Positions 11,271 to 22,151 of a DNA stretch of 64,000 nucleotides are shown here, one piece after another (the first letter of the stretch is position 1; the number at the start of each line of letters is the position of its first letter). Origin of the DNA: Pantoea rwandensis (lineage in GTDB: Bacteria; Pseudomonadota; Gammaproteobacteria; Enterobacterales; Enterobacteriaceae); the NCBI RefSeq assembly GCF_000759475.1, contig NZ_CP009454.1, forward strand, positions 3,720,001-3,784,000. The letters run 5' to 3'. The translations under genes were made by a program, and so were the position numbers. The notes under the pieces are model-generated. The model was given only the letters and a program-made list of their open reading frames with translations. It searched no databases and was not told where the DNA came from.

Positions 11271-11741
11271 TCAGGCTTTGATGGCTTTCAATACGTTAAT
11301 CATTTCGAGTGCAGTCAGGGCCGCTTCGGCGCCTTTATTACCTGCTTTGGTGCCGGCGCGTTCAATCGCCTGCTCGATGTTTTCGGTTGTTAACACGCCG
11401 AAAGTCACCGGAATTTCGCTGGTCATCGCCACGTTGGCAATGCCAGAGCTGGCTTCACCTGCCACATATTCGAAGTGGGCGGTGCCGCCACGGATCACGG
11501 TTCCCAGTGCCACGATTGCGTCGTGCTTACCGGCTTTTGCCAGTGCGCGCGCTGCCAGAGGCAGTTCGTAAGCGCCTGGAACCCAGACCACAGTGATGTT
11601 TTCTGCTTTAACCTGGCCAATACGCTTCAGCGCATCGACCGCGCCATCCAGCAGGCTGTCATTAATGAAGTTGTTAAAACGCGCAATGACGATGGCAATG
11701 TTAGCATCAGGCGCGGCAACAGGAGCTTCGATAACTTTCAT
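11271..11741 (-). CDS. ribH: 6,7-dimethyl-8-ribityllumazine synthase
   Basis: Condenses the ribityl-diaminouracil with dihydroxybutanone phosphate to make lumazine, the penultimate riboflavin step; it forms 60-mer shells. It has 156 residues. Substrate-binding motifs [22 protein letters not shown] (catalytic His in AHFEYV) and [12 protein letters not shown] are present. E. coli nomenclature also uses ribE for this gene. A 93-base gap separates it from ribD. Confidence 0.97.
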   Translation of the reverse strand: MKVIEAPVAAPDANIAIVIARFNNFINDSLLDGAVDALKRIGQVKAENITVVWVPGAYELPLAARALAKAGKHDAIVALGTVIRGGTAHFEYVAGEASSGIANVAMTSEIPVTFGVLTTENIEQAIERAGTKAGNKGAEAALTALEMINVLKAIKA

Positions 11742-11834
11742 ACATATCCTTTGGGTGTTTGATTTATGGCCCCGCAGAAGGGGGCGGATTCTATCATACT
11801 CTTCGACAACGCGCTCAGGCTTTTCAGTCGGTGC

Positions 11835-12938
11835 TTAAGCGGGCGTCAGGGTCAGTCGCAGGTCTGCGCCAACCTTGCGTACGTCACTAAACTTCAGCGC
11901 TGGCGCATCGGACAATTGTTCCAGTCCAGGCAGTTCACACAGGCCGCGCGCCGCATTGCCCAGCAGCTTTGGCGCCACATAGACAATCAGCTCATCGACC
12001 AGTCCAGCCTGTAACAGCGCTCCCGCCAGACTGGCGCCGGCTTCGACCCACACCGTGTTAATCTGACGCTGGCCGAGTAACATCATCATCGCCACCAGAT
12101 CCAGTTGTTCTCCGCGCAGCGGCACCGCAATTTGGCTGACGCTGTCTGACCAGGCTTGCTGATCGGCTTCAGTACGCATCAGCCAGGTTTCGCCAGGTTG
12201 TGCGATCAGACGGTGTTGCGGCGTGACGCGCTGCTGACTGTCGATCACTACCCGCACCGGTTGGCGCAGCGTGGCTTCATCGAGTTGCTGACGCACATCC
12301 GCGTTAAGCTCATTCCAGCGTACGGTCAGTGAGGGATCATCCGCCAGCACAGTGGCACTGGAGGTAAGAATAGCCGAACTCTGGGCACGTAATTGTTGCA
12401 CATCGCGCCTTGCCGCCGCCGAGGTTATCCACTGACTTTCGCCACTGGCCATCGCGGTGCGCCCATCAAGGGATGCGCCGAGTTTGAGCTGAATCCACGG
12501 GAAGCCGGTACGCATACGTTTCAGAAAACCACGATTCAATGCTTCCGCTTCGCTCATCATTAAACCGTGGCTGACTTCAATGCCGGCCTGCTGTAAACGA
12601 TACAACCCTCGCCCCGCCACTTGCGGGTTTGGGTCCTGCATTGCCGCCACCACGCGGCTAACACCCGCGGCAATCAACGCGTCGCAGCATGGCGGTGTCC
12701 GGCCATGATGGCTGCAGGGTTCCAGCGTGACGAATGCCGTCGCGCCTTTGGCTTTTGCTCCGGCCATGCGCAGCGCGTGCACTTCAGCATGCGGCTCACC
12801 GGCGCGGTGATGCCAGCCTTCGCCGACAATCTCGCCGTCGCGCACAATCACGCAGCCAACGTTAGGATTTGGTGTGGTGGTAAAACGTCCGCGACGCGCC
12901 AGTTCCAGCGCGCGCGCCATGTAGCGTTCGTCAGTCAT
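11835..12938 (-). CDS. ribD: Bifunctional riboflavin deaminase/reductase RibD
   Basis: Carries out two successive riboflavin steps: deamination of the diaminopyrimidine and NADPH reduction of the ribosyl side chain. The N-terminal cytidine-deaminase-like domain shows the zinc site HAE (50-52) and PCSHHGRTPPC (74-84). The reductase domain begins near residue 145 with RTGFPWIQLKLGASLDG. It has 367 residues, the same as E. coli. It starts just 3 bases after the nrdR stop. Confidence 0.97.
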   Translation of the reverse strand: MTDERYMARALELARRGRFTTTPNPNVGCVIVRDGEIVGEGWHHRAGEPHAEVHALRMAGAKAKGATAFVTLEPCSHHGRTPPCCDALIAAGVSRVVAAMQDPNPQVAGRGLYRLQQAGIEVSHGLMMSEAEALNRGFLKRMRTGFPWIQLKLGASLDGRTAMASGESQWITSAAARRDVQQLRAQSSAILTSSATVLADDPSLTVRWNELNADVRQQLDEATLRQPVRVVIDSQQRVTPQHRLIAQPGETWLMRTEADQQAWSDSVSQIAVPLRGEQLDLVAMMMLLGQRQINTVWVEAGASLAGALLQAGLVDELIVYVAPKLLGNAARGLCELPGLEQLSDAPALKFSDVRKVGADLRLTLTPA

Positions 12939-12941
12939 GGC

Positions 12942-13391
12942 TTAGTCCTGTAAGCGGGCGATCTCTTCGCCAAAATCACGGATATCTTCGAAGCTGCGAT
13001 ACACCGAAGCAAAGCGGATGTAGGCAACTTTATCGAGCTTCTTCAACTCTTCCATCACCAGATTGCCGACCAGCTTGCTGGGGATTTCGCGCTCACCCGT
13101 AGCACGTAGCTGGGTTTTAATGTGGTTCACCGCGTTATCAACGGCGTCCGCGCTCACAGGACGTTTCTCCAGCGCCTTCATCATGCCGCTGGCAAGCTTA
13201 TCTTCGTTAAAGGGTTCACGCACATCGTTGCTTTTCACCACGCGCGGCATGACTAATTCAGCCACTTCAAAGGTGGTAAAACGCTCATGACACACCAGAC
13301 ACTGGCGGCGGCGACGCACCGAAGAACCTTCACTGACCAGACGTGAGTCGATGACTTTGGTGTCCACAGCGGAGCAGAAGGGGCAATGCAT
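12942..13391 (-). CDS. nrdR: Transcriptional repressor NrdR
   Basis: Represses ribonucleotide reductase operons by sensing dATP/ATP. The start MHCPFCS at 13391 gives the canonical 149 residues and has ACAGGAAA upstream; a longer start is rejected. Zinc-ribbon cysteines are at 3, 6, 31 and 34 (CPFC, CLVC), followed by an ATP-cone from about residue 49 ([14 protein letters not shown]). First gene of the minus-strand rib cluster, divergent from kbp. Confidence 0.97.
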   Translation of the reverse strand: MHCPFCSAVDTKVIDSRLVSEGSSVRRRRQCLVCHERFTTFEVAELVMPRVVKSNDVREPFNEDKLASGMMKALEKRPVSADAVDNAVNHIKTQLRATGEREIPSKLVGNLVMEELKKLDKVAYIRFASVYRSFEDIRDFGEEIARLQD

Positions 13392-13563
13392 GACGTTTCC
13401 TGTCGCGAGATAAATAGGCCACACAGTGTAGCGCGATCTCGGGAGCAACTGAATACACGAGACCGAATCACCGCCCGGCTCACAGACGCAGTACGCGCTC
13501 CGCTGTAAACCTTAAAAGCCACTAAGCTTAAACAGCCAATCCGGCATATTTGCAGGAGGTCAC

Positions 13564-14001
13564 ATGGGTCTGTTCAATTTCGTGAAAGAAGCAGGTGAAA
13601 AGTTATGGGATGCCGTCACCGGCGCTGACGATCCCAGCAAAAAATTACAGGATCACATTAACCAACTCGGCTTACCTGATAGCGACAAAGTTAAAGTCGA
13701 TGTGCAAGGCGATACCGTTACTGTGAGCGGTGATGGCATCTCGCAGGAGTTGAAAGAGAAAATCCTGGTTGCCGCCGGTAACGTGGCAGGGATTACCAAG
13801 GTTGATGACAAGGTCACCGTATCCGACAGTGCGCCAGAAGCGGATTTCTATACGGTGAAAAAAGGCGACACCCTAAGCGCGATTTCCAAACAGGTTTACG
13901 GGAATCCTAATGAATACAACAAGATTTTCGCAGCAAACAAGCCAATGCTGACGCATCCTGATAAGATCTACCCAGGCCAGGTATTACGTATTCCGAAATA
14001 A
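13564..14001 (+). CDS. kbp: BON and LysM domain protein Kbp (YgaU-like)
   Basis: A 145-residue protein resembling E. coli YgaU/Kbp, a potassium-binding protein. It has a BON domain (about residues 25-90, with [16 protein letters not shown]) followed by a LysM domain (about 96-144, [18 protein letters not shown] to [11 protein letters not shown]). There is no signal peptide, as in the E. coli protein. TTGCAGGAGGTCAC gives a strong ribosome site. It is followed 15 bases later by yajI; this pairing is not that of E. coli, where ygaU lies elsewhere. Confidence 0.88.
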   Translation: MGLFNFVKEAGEKLWDAVTGADDPSKKLQDHINQLGLPDSDKVKVDVQGDTVTVSGDGISQELKEKILVAAGNVAGITKVDDKVTVSDSAPEADFYTVKKGDTLSAISKQVYGNPNEYNKIFAANKPMLTHPDKIYPGQVLRIPK

Positions 14002-14016
14002 CAGAAAGGACAATGC

Positions 14017-14580
14017 ATGACGATCAGGACGTTTTGGGCGCCCGCCGCACTTTCGCTGCTGGTGCTCAGTGGTTGTAGTTCAACGCCGACTTCACCGCAG
14101 GTCAAAGAGTTACATCAGGAAGTCAGCCAGCTTAACCAGCAGATGCGCAAACTCACCAATCAGGCAACGGCGCTGGAGATTCAGGGGCAACTTAATGGGC
14201 AGTCAACCCAGGGGGCATGGTTGCTACCGCAAGCCAACACTCCCGTCGAGTTACAGACGCAAGTGGGCAAATTGCGCCTGTCACTGTCTCGCGTCGAGGG
14301 GGAAGCCAGTGGTAGTCGCGCCAACCTGAATATCCGTTCCACCGATGACCAGCCGATCCCCGCGCTGAGCGCCACCGTGGTGTGGGGTGAGCTGGATCCC
14401 GCCAGTGGCAAACCGCTGAATGCGGAGAGTCTGAGCCAGACCATTCAGGTTGAGGCGAGTCTGATGCCACGCAGTTCAGTGACGGTGCCGCTGCGCCTGA
14501 GCGGACTGACGCCGGAGCAACTCGGCTATGTGCGCGTGCATGATGTGCAGAGTGCAACTGCCACCAAAACGGCGCCCTGA
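14017..14580 (+). CDS. yajI: DUF3251 lipoprotein YajI
   Basis: Outer-envelope lipoprotein of 187 residues with a signal peptide and lipobox LVLSGC (lipidated Cys20). A short coiled-coil (VKELHQEVSQLNQQMRKL) precedes a beta-rich DUF3251 domain. The position next to nrdR matches E. coli yajI. The function is unknown. It ends at a bidirectional terminator shared with secF. Confidence 0.82.
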   Translation: MTIRTFWAPAALSLLVLSGCSSTPTSPQVKELHQEVSQLNQQMRKLTNQATALEIQGQLNGQSTQGAWLLPQANTPVELQTQVGKLRLSLSRVEGEASGSRANLNIRSTDDQPIPALSATVVWGELDPASGKPLNAESLSQTIQVEASLMPRSSVTVPLRLSGLTPEQLGYVRVHDVQSATATKTAP

Positions 14581-14591
14581 TCAGCAGGCAT

Positions 14592-14628
14592 AAAAAAACG
14601 GGCTGCCCTCGGGCAGCCCGTTTCATTT
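14592..14628. terminator. Bidirectional intrinsic terminator, yajI/secF
   Basis: A perfect 10-bp stem (CGGGCTGCCC with GGGCAGCCCG, loop TC, 14599-14620) is flanked by a run of seven A on one side and TTTCATTT on the other. It can terminate both convergent transcripts. Confidence 0.9.
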
Positions 14629-14639
14629 CATCGGCAGAA

Positions 14640-15608
14640 TTAAGGCAGGATCGAAGGCTGATCTGCGCCCTCTTTCTCGACTTTCTGCACCAGCATGTGT
14701 TCACGCTTCATACCCAGTTTCAGCGCCAGAGCAGAAGAAACATAGATAGATGAAACGGTACCGATGGTGACACCGATCAGCATGGTCAGCGAGAAGCCTT
14801 TCAGCAGCGCGCCACCAAAGATGAACAGAATCAAAATCATCGCCAACGTGGTCAGCGAGGTGATCAAGGTACGGCTCAACGTCTGGGTCAGCGACACGTT
14901 AGTAATATCGTAGGAAGAACCGCGACGAATTTTGCGGAAGTTCTCACGAATACGGTCGGAAACCACGATTTTATCGTTAAGCGAGTAACCAATCACCGAC
15001 ATCAGCGACGCAACAATGGTCAGGTCGATCTCGATGTGCGACAACGCCAGAATGCCACAGGTGATGATCACGTCGTGCGCCAGTGCCAGCACGGTGCCCA
15101 GCGCCAGGCGCCACTCAAAGCGGAAGCCGATATAGATCAGAATCGCAATCAGTGCCGACAGCAGCGCCATCGCACCGGCTTGCGCCAGATCGCTACCCAC
15201 GCTTGGGCCGACGAACTCAATGCGCTTCACGGTCGCGTTTTGCTGTGTCGTCTCATTGATGGAGGTCACGACTTTGTTGCCCAGTTCCTGACCTGCTGCA
15301 CCGGTGGCTGGTGGCATACGCACCATCACGTCACGGCTGCTGCCAAAGTTCTGCACCAACGGCTCCTGGAAGCCTGCTTTCACCAAACCTTCACGCAGGG
15401 CGTCCAGATCGGCCGGTTTTTCCAGGTTAATCTCAATCACCGTCCCGCCGGTAAAGTCGAGGCCCCAGTTGAAGCCACGCACGCCGATAATGGCGATAGA
15501 CGCCACAATCAGTAAACCAGAGATGATGAAAGCCAGCGTATCCCAGCGCATAAAGTCAACGACCTTACGCCCGTGGTTTAGCTGCTCAATACTATATTCC
15601 TGTGCCAC
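14640..15608 (-). CDS. secF: Protein translocase subunit SecF
   Basis: Inner-membrane Sec accessory subunit that works with SecD and YajC to drive late steps of export using proton motive force. The start is GTG at 15608 ([15 protein letters not shown]), with GAGGAG six bases upstream, giving 322 residues, one fewer than E. coli. Six membrane segments flank a periplasmic loop; the RND-type motif [12 protein letters not shown] and the end DQPSILP are conserved. It lies 10 bases after secD. Confidence 0.96.
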   Translation of the reverse strand: MAQEYSIEQLNHGRKVVDFMRWDTLAFIISGLLIVASIAIIGVRGFNWGLDFTGGTVIEINLEKPADLDALREGLVKAGFQEPLVQNFGSSRDVMVRMPPATGAAGQELGNKVVTSINETTQQNATVKRIEFVGPSVGSDLAQAGAMALLSALIAILIYIGFRFEWRLALGTVLALAHDVIITCGILALSHIEIDLTIVASLMSVIGYSLNDKIVVSDRIRENFRKIRRGSSYDITNVSLTQTLSRTLITSLTTLAMILILFIFGGALLKGFSLTMLIGVTIGTVSSIYVSSALALKLGMKREHMLVQKVEKEGADQPSILP

Positions 15609-15618
15609 AACGCACTCC

Positions 15619-17466
15619 TCAGATGGACAGCTTGTTGATGCGTTTGCCGCCGTAAACCAGGTTAACGATGGCACGGGTGCCGACGATAGCGGTGAACATT
15701 GAGGTCGCGATACCGATAGCAGTGGTAATCGCAAAGCCTTTAATGGAGCCGGTACCGACCGCATAAAGAATGATAACTTTGATCAGCGTGGTGACGTTGG
15801 CATCGACGATACTGGAGAAGGCGCCTTTGTAGCCCTCATGAATCGCCTGCTGTACCGAGCGTCCGTTACGCAGTTCTTCTTTAATACGTTCGTTAATCAA
15901 CACGTTGGCATCGACAGCAACCGCCAGCGTCAACACGATACCGGCAATGCCCGGCATGGTGAGGGTCGCCCCCGGCAGCAGTGACATGATGCCGACAATC
16001 AGCACCAGGTTGCACAGCAGCGCGCTGGTCGCAATCAAACCAAACTTCTTGTAGAACACCACCATAAAGATGATGGAGGCGATCAGACCCCACAAGCAGG
16101 CTTCGAGACCCTGAGTGATGTTCTGCTGCCCCATGGTTGGACCAATGGTACGCTCTTCCACAATCTGAATTGGCGCGATCAACGCACCGGCACGCAGCAG
16201 CAGCGACAGCTGACGGGCTTCGTTCGGGTTGTTGATACCGGTGATACGGAAGCTGTTACCGAGGCGCGACTGAATGTTCGCCACGTTAATCACTTGCTCC
16301 TGTTTCACCAGGATAGCACGACCGTTCGCGTCTTTCTTACCGCTGTCCTTGTACTCCACAAACAGGGTCGCCATCGCTTTACCGATGTTGTCCTTAGTGA
16401 AGTTCGACATCATGTTACCGCCCGCGCCATCCAGTGAAATATTCACCTGCGGCTGGTTGTACTCGTCCATGCTGGACGTCGAATCGGTAATATGGTCACC
16501 GGTCAGAATCACACGCTTGTACAGCACCACTGGCTGGCCTTCACGCGTCTCTTTCACTTCCGAATCACCCGGCACACGGCCACTCGCCGCGGCAGTTGGA
16601 TCAACGGTGGTGTTCACCAGACGGAATTCCAGGGTCGCAGTAGCACCCAGAATCTCTTTGGCACGCGCCGTGTCCTGAATACCCGGCAGCTCCACCACGA
16701 TGCGGTCAGAACCCTGACGCTGCACCAGTGGCTCGGCAACGCCAAGCTGGTTCACACGGTTACGCAGGATATTGATGTTCTGCTGTACCGCATACTCACG
16801 GGCTTCACTCAGACGCGCATCGGTCATCACCGCACGCAGCGTATCGCTGCCGACGCTGGAGATCACCAGATCGCGATGACGCGGTGACAGGTAGCTGATC
16901 GCAGCATCACGGCTGGCGCCGTCGCGGAAACGCACTTCTACACCGTAGTTAGCGATTTTATTGACGTTGGTATACGGGATGCTTTTGTCGCGCAGGTCAC
17001 TGCGCAGGCCATCGGCATTCTGCTCTTGCAGCTTGCCCAGAGCGGTATCCATATCCACTTCCATCAGGAAGTGTACGCCGCCACGCAGATCAAGACCGAG
17101 TTTCATCGGCTGTGCAGCCAGCATGGTCAGCCAGCGCGGGGTTGCCGGCGCGAGGTTGAGTGCCACAACATAGTTGTCGCCCAACGCGGTAGTGATGGCA
17201 TCACGTGCGCGCAGCTGCGCATCCTGATTGTCAAAACGGGCCAGAATGGCGCCATTTTCCAGAGCGAGGGATTTGCTCTGGATATTATCTTGTTTTAATA
17301 AAGTCTGGACCTGATCCAACGTCTGTTCACTGGCGGCGCCACCGCGCGCACCAGTGATCTGAACGGCCGGATCCTCTCCATAAAGGTTAGGAAGCGCATA
17401 GAGCAGGCCGACGAGAATCACGACGACCAGCATGATGTACTTCCACAAAGGATAACGGTTTAACAC
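15619..17466 (-). CDS. secD: Protein translocase subunit SecD
   Basis: Large Sec accessory subunit, 615 residues as in E. coli. It has an N-terminal transmembrane helix, a long periplasmic P1 domain, the D1 motif [16 protein letters not shown], and five C-terminal membrane helices containing the conserved [12 protein letters not shown] region. It is the middle gene of yajC-secD-secF. Confidence 0.97.
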   Translation of the reverse strand: MLNRYPLWKYIMLVVVILVGLLYALPNLYGEDPAVQITGARGGAASEQTLDQVQTLLKQDNIQSKSLALENGAILARFDNQDAQLRARDAITTALGDNYVVALNLAPATPRWLTMLAAQPMKLGLDLRGGVHFLMEVDMDTALGKLQEQNADGLRSDLRDKSIPYTNVNKIANYGVEVRFRDGASRDAAISYLSPRHRDLVISSVGSDTLRAVMTDARLSEAREYAVQQNINILRNRVNQLGVAEPLVQRQGSDRIVVELPGIQDTARAKEILGATATLEFRLVNTTVDPTAAASGRVPGDSEVKETREGQPVVLYKRVILTGDHITDSTSSMDEYNQPQVNISLDGAGGNMMSNFTKDNIGKAMATLFVEYKDSGKKDANGRAILVKQEQVINVANIQSRLGNSFRITGINNPNEARQLSLLLRAGALIAPIQIVEERTIGPTMGQQNITQGLEACLWGLIASIIFMVVFYKKFGLIATSALLCNLVLIVGIMSLLPGATLTMPGIAGIVLTLAVAVDANVLINERIKEELRNGRSVQQAIHEGYKGAFSSIVDANVTTLIKVIILYAVGTGSIKGFAITTAIGIATSMFTAIVGTRAIVNLVYGGKRINKLSI

Positions 17467-17491
17467 GGCAGTTCCCTTCGGGAAGAAAAAA

Positions 17492-17824
17492 TTACAGCGC
17501 CTTCATAGTACCTTTCGGCAGAACGGCGGCCACGAAATCACGTTTTACAACTACTTCAGTGGTGTCGTTCAGGGCGATAGAAACGTAGCCGTTGTCAGCC
17601 ACTTTGGTCACACGACCTACCAGGCCACCGCTGGTCAACACTTCATCACCTTTAGAGATGGAATCCATCAGCTTCTTGTGATCTTTAGAACGTTTCTGCT
17701 GCGGGCGCAGAATCATGAAATAGAAGATCAGACCAAACACCACCAGCATGATCACCAGAGAATAAGGACTTCCCTGAGACGGAGCGCCTGCTGCGGCAAC
17801 GGCGTCAGAAATGAAAAAGCTCAT
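17492..17824 (-). CDS. yajC: Sec translocon accessory subunit YajC
   Basis: A single-span membrane protein of 110 residues. One helix (about residues 20-40, [20 protein letters not shown]) is followed by the basic [10 protein letters not shown] stretch and a small cytoplasmic domain. It starts 25 bases after tgt ends and begins the sec part of the operon, as in E. coli. Confidence 0.97.
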   Translation of the reverse strand: MSFFISDAVAAAGAPSQGSPYSLVIMLVVFGLIFYFMILRPQQKRSKDHKKLMDSISKGDEVLTSGGLVGRVTKVADNGYVSIALNDTTEVVVKRDFVAAVLPKGTMKAL

Positions 17825-17849
17825 TAAATTTCCCTCATTGATAGAATTA

Positions 17850-18992
<1,143 letters not shown>

Positions 18993-19012
18993 TCAGAGAA
19001 ACAGTCTGATTA

Positions 19013-20083
19013 TTAAGCTCCAACCACTTCGTCAGGAGCCTGTGGATTACGGGTGATGTACATGGCATCCCCGTAGCTAAAGAAACGGTACTGCTCTGCC
19101 ACCGCGCTTTGATAAGCCGCCATGGTATTTTTGTAACCGGCAAATGCCGACACCAGCATAATCAGCGTCGATTCCGGCAGATGGAAGTTGGTGATCAGCG
19201 CATCAATCACCTGATAGTGATAGCCCGGATAAATGAAGATCTGCGTGTCGTCGAAGAAGGGTGCAATCAGCGCATCCTGAGCCGCCTGCGCCGCGCTCTC
19301 CAGAGAACGCACGGAGGTGGTGCCAACCGCGACCACTTTGTTGCCGCGCGCTTTACACGCCAGCACGGCATCCACCACATCCTGCGGCACTTCGGCATAC
19401 TCAGAGTGCATGATGTGGTCGTTGATGTTCTCGACACGCACCGGCTGGAAGGTACCTGCGCCAACGTGCAGCGTGACAAACGCCATTTCGATGCCTTTGG
19501 CGCGCAGCGCGTCCAGCAGCGGTTCATCAAAATGCAAACCGGCAGTCGGTGCGGCTACCGCACCCGGACGCGCGCTGTAAACGGTTTGATAAAGTTCACG
19601 GTCTGCTTCTTCATCCGGACGATCAATATACGGCGGCAGCGGCATATGGCCGACGCTGTTCAGGATATCCAGCACTGCGCGGTCATCCGCAAATTCGATC
19701 TCAAACAGCGTATCGTGACGCGCGACCATGGTGGCTTTGACGCTTTCGTCATCGCCCAGCAGCAGCTCTGCACCTGGCTTCGGCGCTTTCGAGGCACGCA
19801 CATGCGCTAGCACGCGTTTGTCATCCAGCAAGCGCTCCACCAGCATCTCGATTTTGCCGCCACTGGCTTTGCGGCCGTAGACGCGCGCCGGGATCACGCG
19901 GGTATTGTTAAACACCAGCAGATCGCCCGGATTGAGTTTATCCAGTACGTCGGTAAACACTTCATGGCTTAACGCCCCACTTGGGCCATCCAGCGCCAGC
20001 AAGCGGCAACCGCTGCGCTGCGCCTGCGGATAGTGGGCGATCAAAGATTCTGGCAACTCAAAAGCAAAATCGGCTACACGCAT
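19013..20083 (-). CDS. queA: S-adenosylmethionine:tRNA ribosyltransferase-isomerase
   Basis: Converts preQ1 in tRNA to epoxyqueuosine using the ribosyl part of S-adenosylmethionine. It has 356 residues, the same as E. coli. Family motifs [24 protein letters not shown] and [13 protein letters not shown] are present. It is the promoter-proximal gene of queA-tgt-yajC-secDF, divergent from acpH. Confidence 0.97.
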   Translation of the reverse strand: MRVADFAFELPESLIAHYPQAQRSGCRLLALDGPSGALSHEVFTDVLDKLNPGDLLVFNNTRVIPARVYGRKASGGKIEMLVERLLDDKRVLAHVRASKAPKPGAELLLGDDESVKATMVARHDTLFEIEFADDRAVLDILNSVGHMPLPPYIDRPDEEADRELYQTVYSARPGAVAAPTAGLHFDEPLLDALRAKGIEMAFVTLHVGAGTFQPVRVENINDHIMHSEYAEVPQDVVDAVLACKARGNKVVAVGTTSVRSLESAAQAAQDALIAPFFDDTQIFIYPGYHYQVIDALITNFHLPESTLIMLVSAFAGYKNTMAAYQSAVAEQYRFFSYGDAMYITRNPQAPDEVVGA

Positions 20084-20313
20084 GCATCACTTCTTTCAGG
20101 ACTCAAAAAACAGGCGGCATAGTTTAGCGGAAAAGCGGGAAATTCTGAACAACTGGCTGCATCTCTGTGCTGCTGCCTTTACACAACATCCTTCGAGGTA
20201 CAGAAAGGTGGCAAATGGGAGCAGCACGATGTGCTCACTTTAGTCAGTGATGCAGGTGAGCGAGAGCAGCCAACGCACCTGTAACTTGAAGTATGACGTG
20301 TATATAATGCGCC

Positions 20314-20895
20314 ATGAACTTTCTCGCTCACCTCCACCTCGCACAGCTGGCAAACAGCTCCCTGCTGGGCAATCTGATGGCCGACTTCGTGCGCGGCAAT
20401 GTGCAGTCACAATGGCCGGCACCGGTTGTGGCGGGTATCGCCATGCATCGCCGCGTCGATGTTTTGACCGACAGCCTGCCGGAAGTGCGTGAAGCACGGC
20501 AATTTTTCCGGGCCGAAACGCGCCGCGTTGCACCGATTACCCTGGACGTCATCTGGGATCACTTCCTGGCCCTGCACTGGGATAGATTGCATCCCACGCA
20601 ATCGCTAGTGGACTTCACCGCATCAGCTGAGCGTGAAATTATGCCGCAGTTGCCGGGCACGCCAGAGGGGTTTATCGAGCTGAATGCGGTGATGTGGCGC
20701 GAGCGCTGGTTTGAGCACTATGCTGAACCCGCGCGATTGGCTCGCGTGCTTAATGGTATGGCACATCGCCGCCCGCGTCTGGCCGCACTGCGCGACTCCT
20801 ATCAGGATTTTGTCGATCATTATCAGCAACTTGAACCGCTGTTCTTCCAGTTCTATCCGCGCCTGATGGACGCTGCGCGCCACCAGCAGCTCTAA
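20314..20895 (+). CDS. acpH: Acyl carrier protein phosphodiesterase
   Basis: Removes the 4'-phosphopantetheine arm from acyl carrier protein. It has 193 residues and starts [10 protein letters not shown] like the family; the metal-binding HD-like residues include [10 protein letters not shown] and HRRVDVLTD. It is divergent from queA as in E. coli. A short hairpin follows at 20937-20956. Confidence 0.93.
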   Translation: MNFLAHLHLAQLANSSLLGNLMADFVRGNVQSQWPAPVVAGIAMHRRVDVLTDSLPEVREARQFFRAETRRVAPITLDVIWDHFLALHWDRLHPTQSLVDFTASAEREIMPQLPGTPEGFIELNAVMWRERWFEHYAEPARLARVLNGMAHRRPRLAALRDSYQDFVDHYQQLEPLFFQFYPRLMDAARHQQL

Positions 20896-20936
20896 ACCCG
20901 CTTTTTTTCACAATCCCTGCATTTCCGCCTCTTGCC

Positions 20937-20956
20937 AGCCGCAGCCATCTGCGGCT
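20937..20956 (+). terminator. Hairpin downstream of acpH
   Basis: AGCCGCAG and CTGCGGCT pair perfectly around CCAT. The T tract is weak, so termination efficiency is uncertain. Confidence 0.5.
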
Positions 20957-21059
20957 TAATGAAACCTTTCTTAACTTTTGTTAAGTAGGTCACACCGCCA
21001 GATCGCCTTTTTCGGCGTTTTTTGTCACTTCGTTTGCCAGAAAATGATAAGAGGGAAAG

Positions 21060-21869
21060 ATGTCATCAGCTACGCTAACCGAACTTGACGCGCGTTATCA
21101 CTTTGCATGTGATGTCGCTAAAACTGCTGCCAGCCGCGCTTTATCCTGGTATCAGCAGCGTCATCAACTGGTGATTGAGCATAAAAAGGATTTACAGGAT
21201 GTGGTCAGCGAAGCGGACCGCAACGTGGAACAACTGGTCAAGCATCTGATTCGCGAGCGCTTTCCCGATGATGCCGTATTGGGTGAAGAGAGCGGCGGCG
21301 ATACCGCAGGCGCGCGCTTTATCTGGGTGATCGATCCCATTGATGGTACCAGTAACTTCCTGAATGGATTACATAACTGGTGCGTGTCACTGGCGATAGT
21401 TTGTGAAAATGAGCCGGTAATTGGCGTGGTCTGCGATCCCAACCATCATGAAACCTTCCATGCCTGCCGGGGTAAAGGCGCATGGGTTAACGAAAAACGT
21501 ATCCAGGCACACAGCGCACAGCAGCTTAATCAGGGCGTGCTCGGCATTAGCAGTTCCAACAGCCAACCGGTGGAACCGTTGACGACCTTTATTGGTGGAT
21601 TACTGTCACAGGGCGGCATGTTTATCCGTAATGGTTCCGGCGCATTGATGAGTGCCTGGGCCGCCGCCGGTCGTTTAATTGGTTATTACGAAGCTCACAT
21701 GAATCCGTGGGACGGGTTACCCGGTATTGTGTTGATGCGTGAGGCCGGAGGCATGACCAATGATTATCTTGGTCACAATGGTCTGCAGCAGGGCAATCCT
21801 GTGCTGCTCGCCAATACGGTTCTCTACCCCCAGCTCAAAGCGCTGTTACCCGCGCATATTAGCCTGTAG
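21060..21869 (+). CDS. Inositol monophosphatase family protein
   Basis: A lithium-sensitive-type phosphatase fold of 269 residues. Metal motifs are complete: GEESGG (75-80), WVIDPIDGTSNF (89-100) and MNPWDGLPG (214-222). Substrates in the family include inositol phosphate, histidinol phosphate, fructose bisphosphate and PAP; the sequence alone does not decide. It replaces the malZ seen here in E. coli. A clear terminator follows. Confidence 0.85.
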   Translation: MSSATLTELDARYHFACDVAKTAASRALSWYQQRHQLVIEHKKDLQDVVSEADRNVEQLVKHLIRERFPDDAVLGEESGGDTAGARFIWVIDPIDGTSNFLNGLHNWCVSLAIVCENEPVIGVVCDPNHHETFHACRGKGAWVNEKRIQAHSAQQLNQGVLGISSSNSQPVEPLTTFIGGLLSQGGMFIRNGSGALMSAWAAAGRLIGYYEAHMNPWDGLPGIVLMREAGGMTNDYLGHNGLQQGNPVLLANTVLYPQLKALLPAHISL

Positions 21870-21886
21870 CTGATTTACCACATCAT

Positions 21887-21924
21887 AAAAGATAAGCCTG
21901 AAGGATAATCCAGGCTTATCTTTT
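21887..21924 (+). terminator. Intrinsic terminator after the phosphatase gene
   Basis: GATAAGCCTG (21891-21900) pairs with CAGGCTTATC (21911-21920), preceded by AAAA and followed by TTTT. Confidence 0.88.
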
Positions 21925-22151
21925 CGCTGTTTATGCTTCAGCCCGGCAAATATAAATCACACCCTATAGTGCGATTATTCTAATTTTCTTGCGCCCTGAT
22001 ATTTAGCGGCTAAAAGCGCGTATTCTGTCAGCGTCAATCATCCCTTGTAATACACATTTTTCTCCTTTGTAATTTTTTTCGGCGACAGGATGCGCCGATT
22101 TATTTTTTCTGGAACGCATAACCATCCTTATCCTAACTTCTGGGTTAAATT

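Noticed and set aside
11742..11834. Possible FMN riboswitch between ribD and ribH
   Set aside because: The gap is only 93 bases and shows none of the conserved RFN-element core. In enterics that element precedes ribB.
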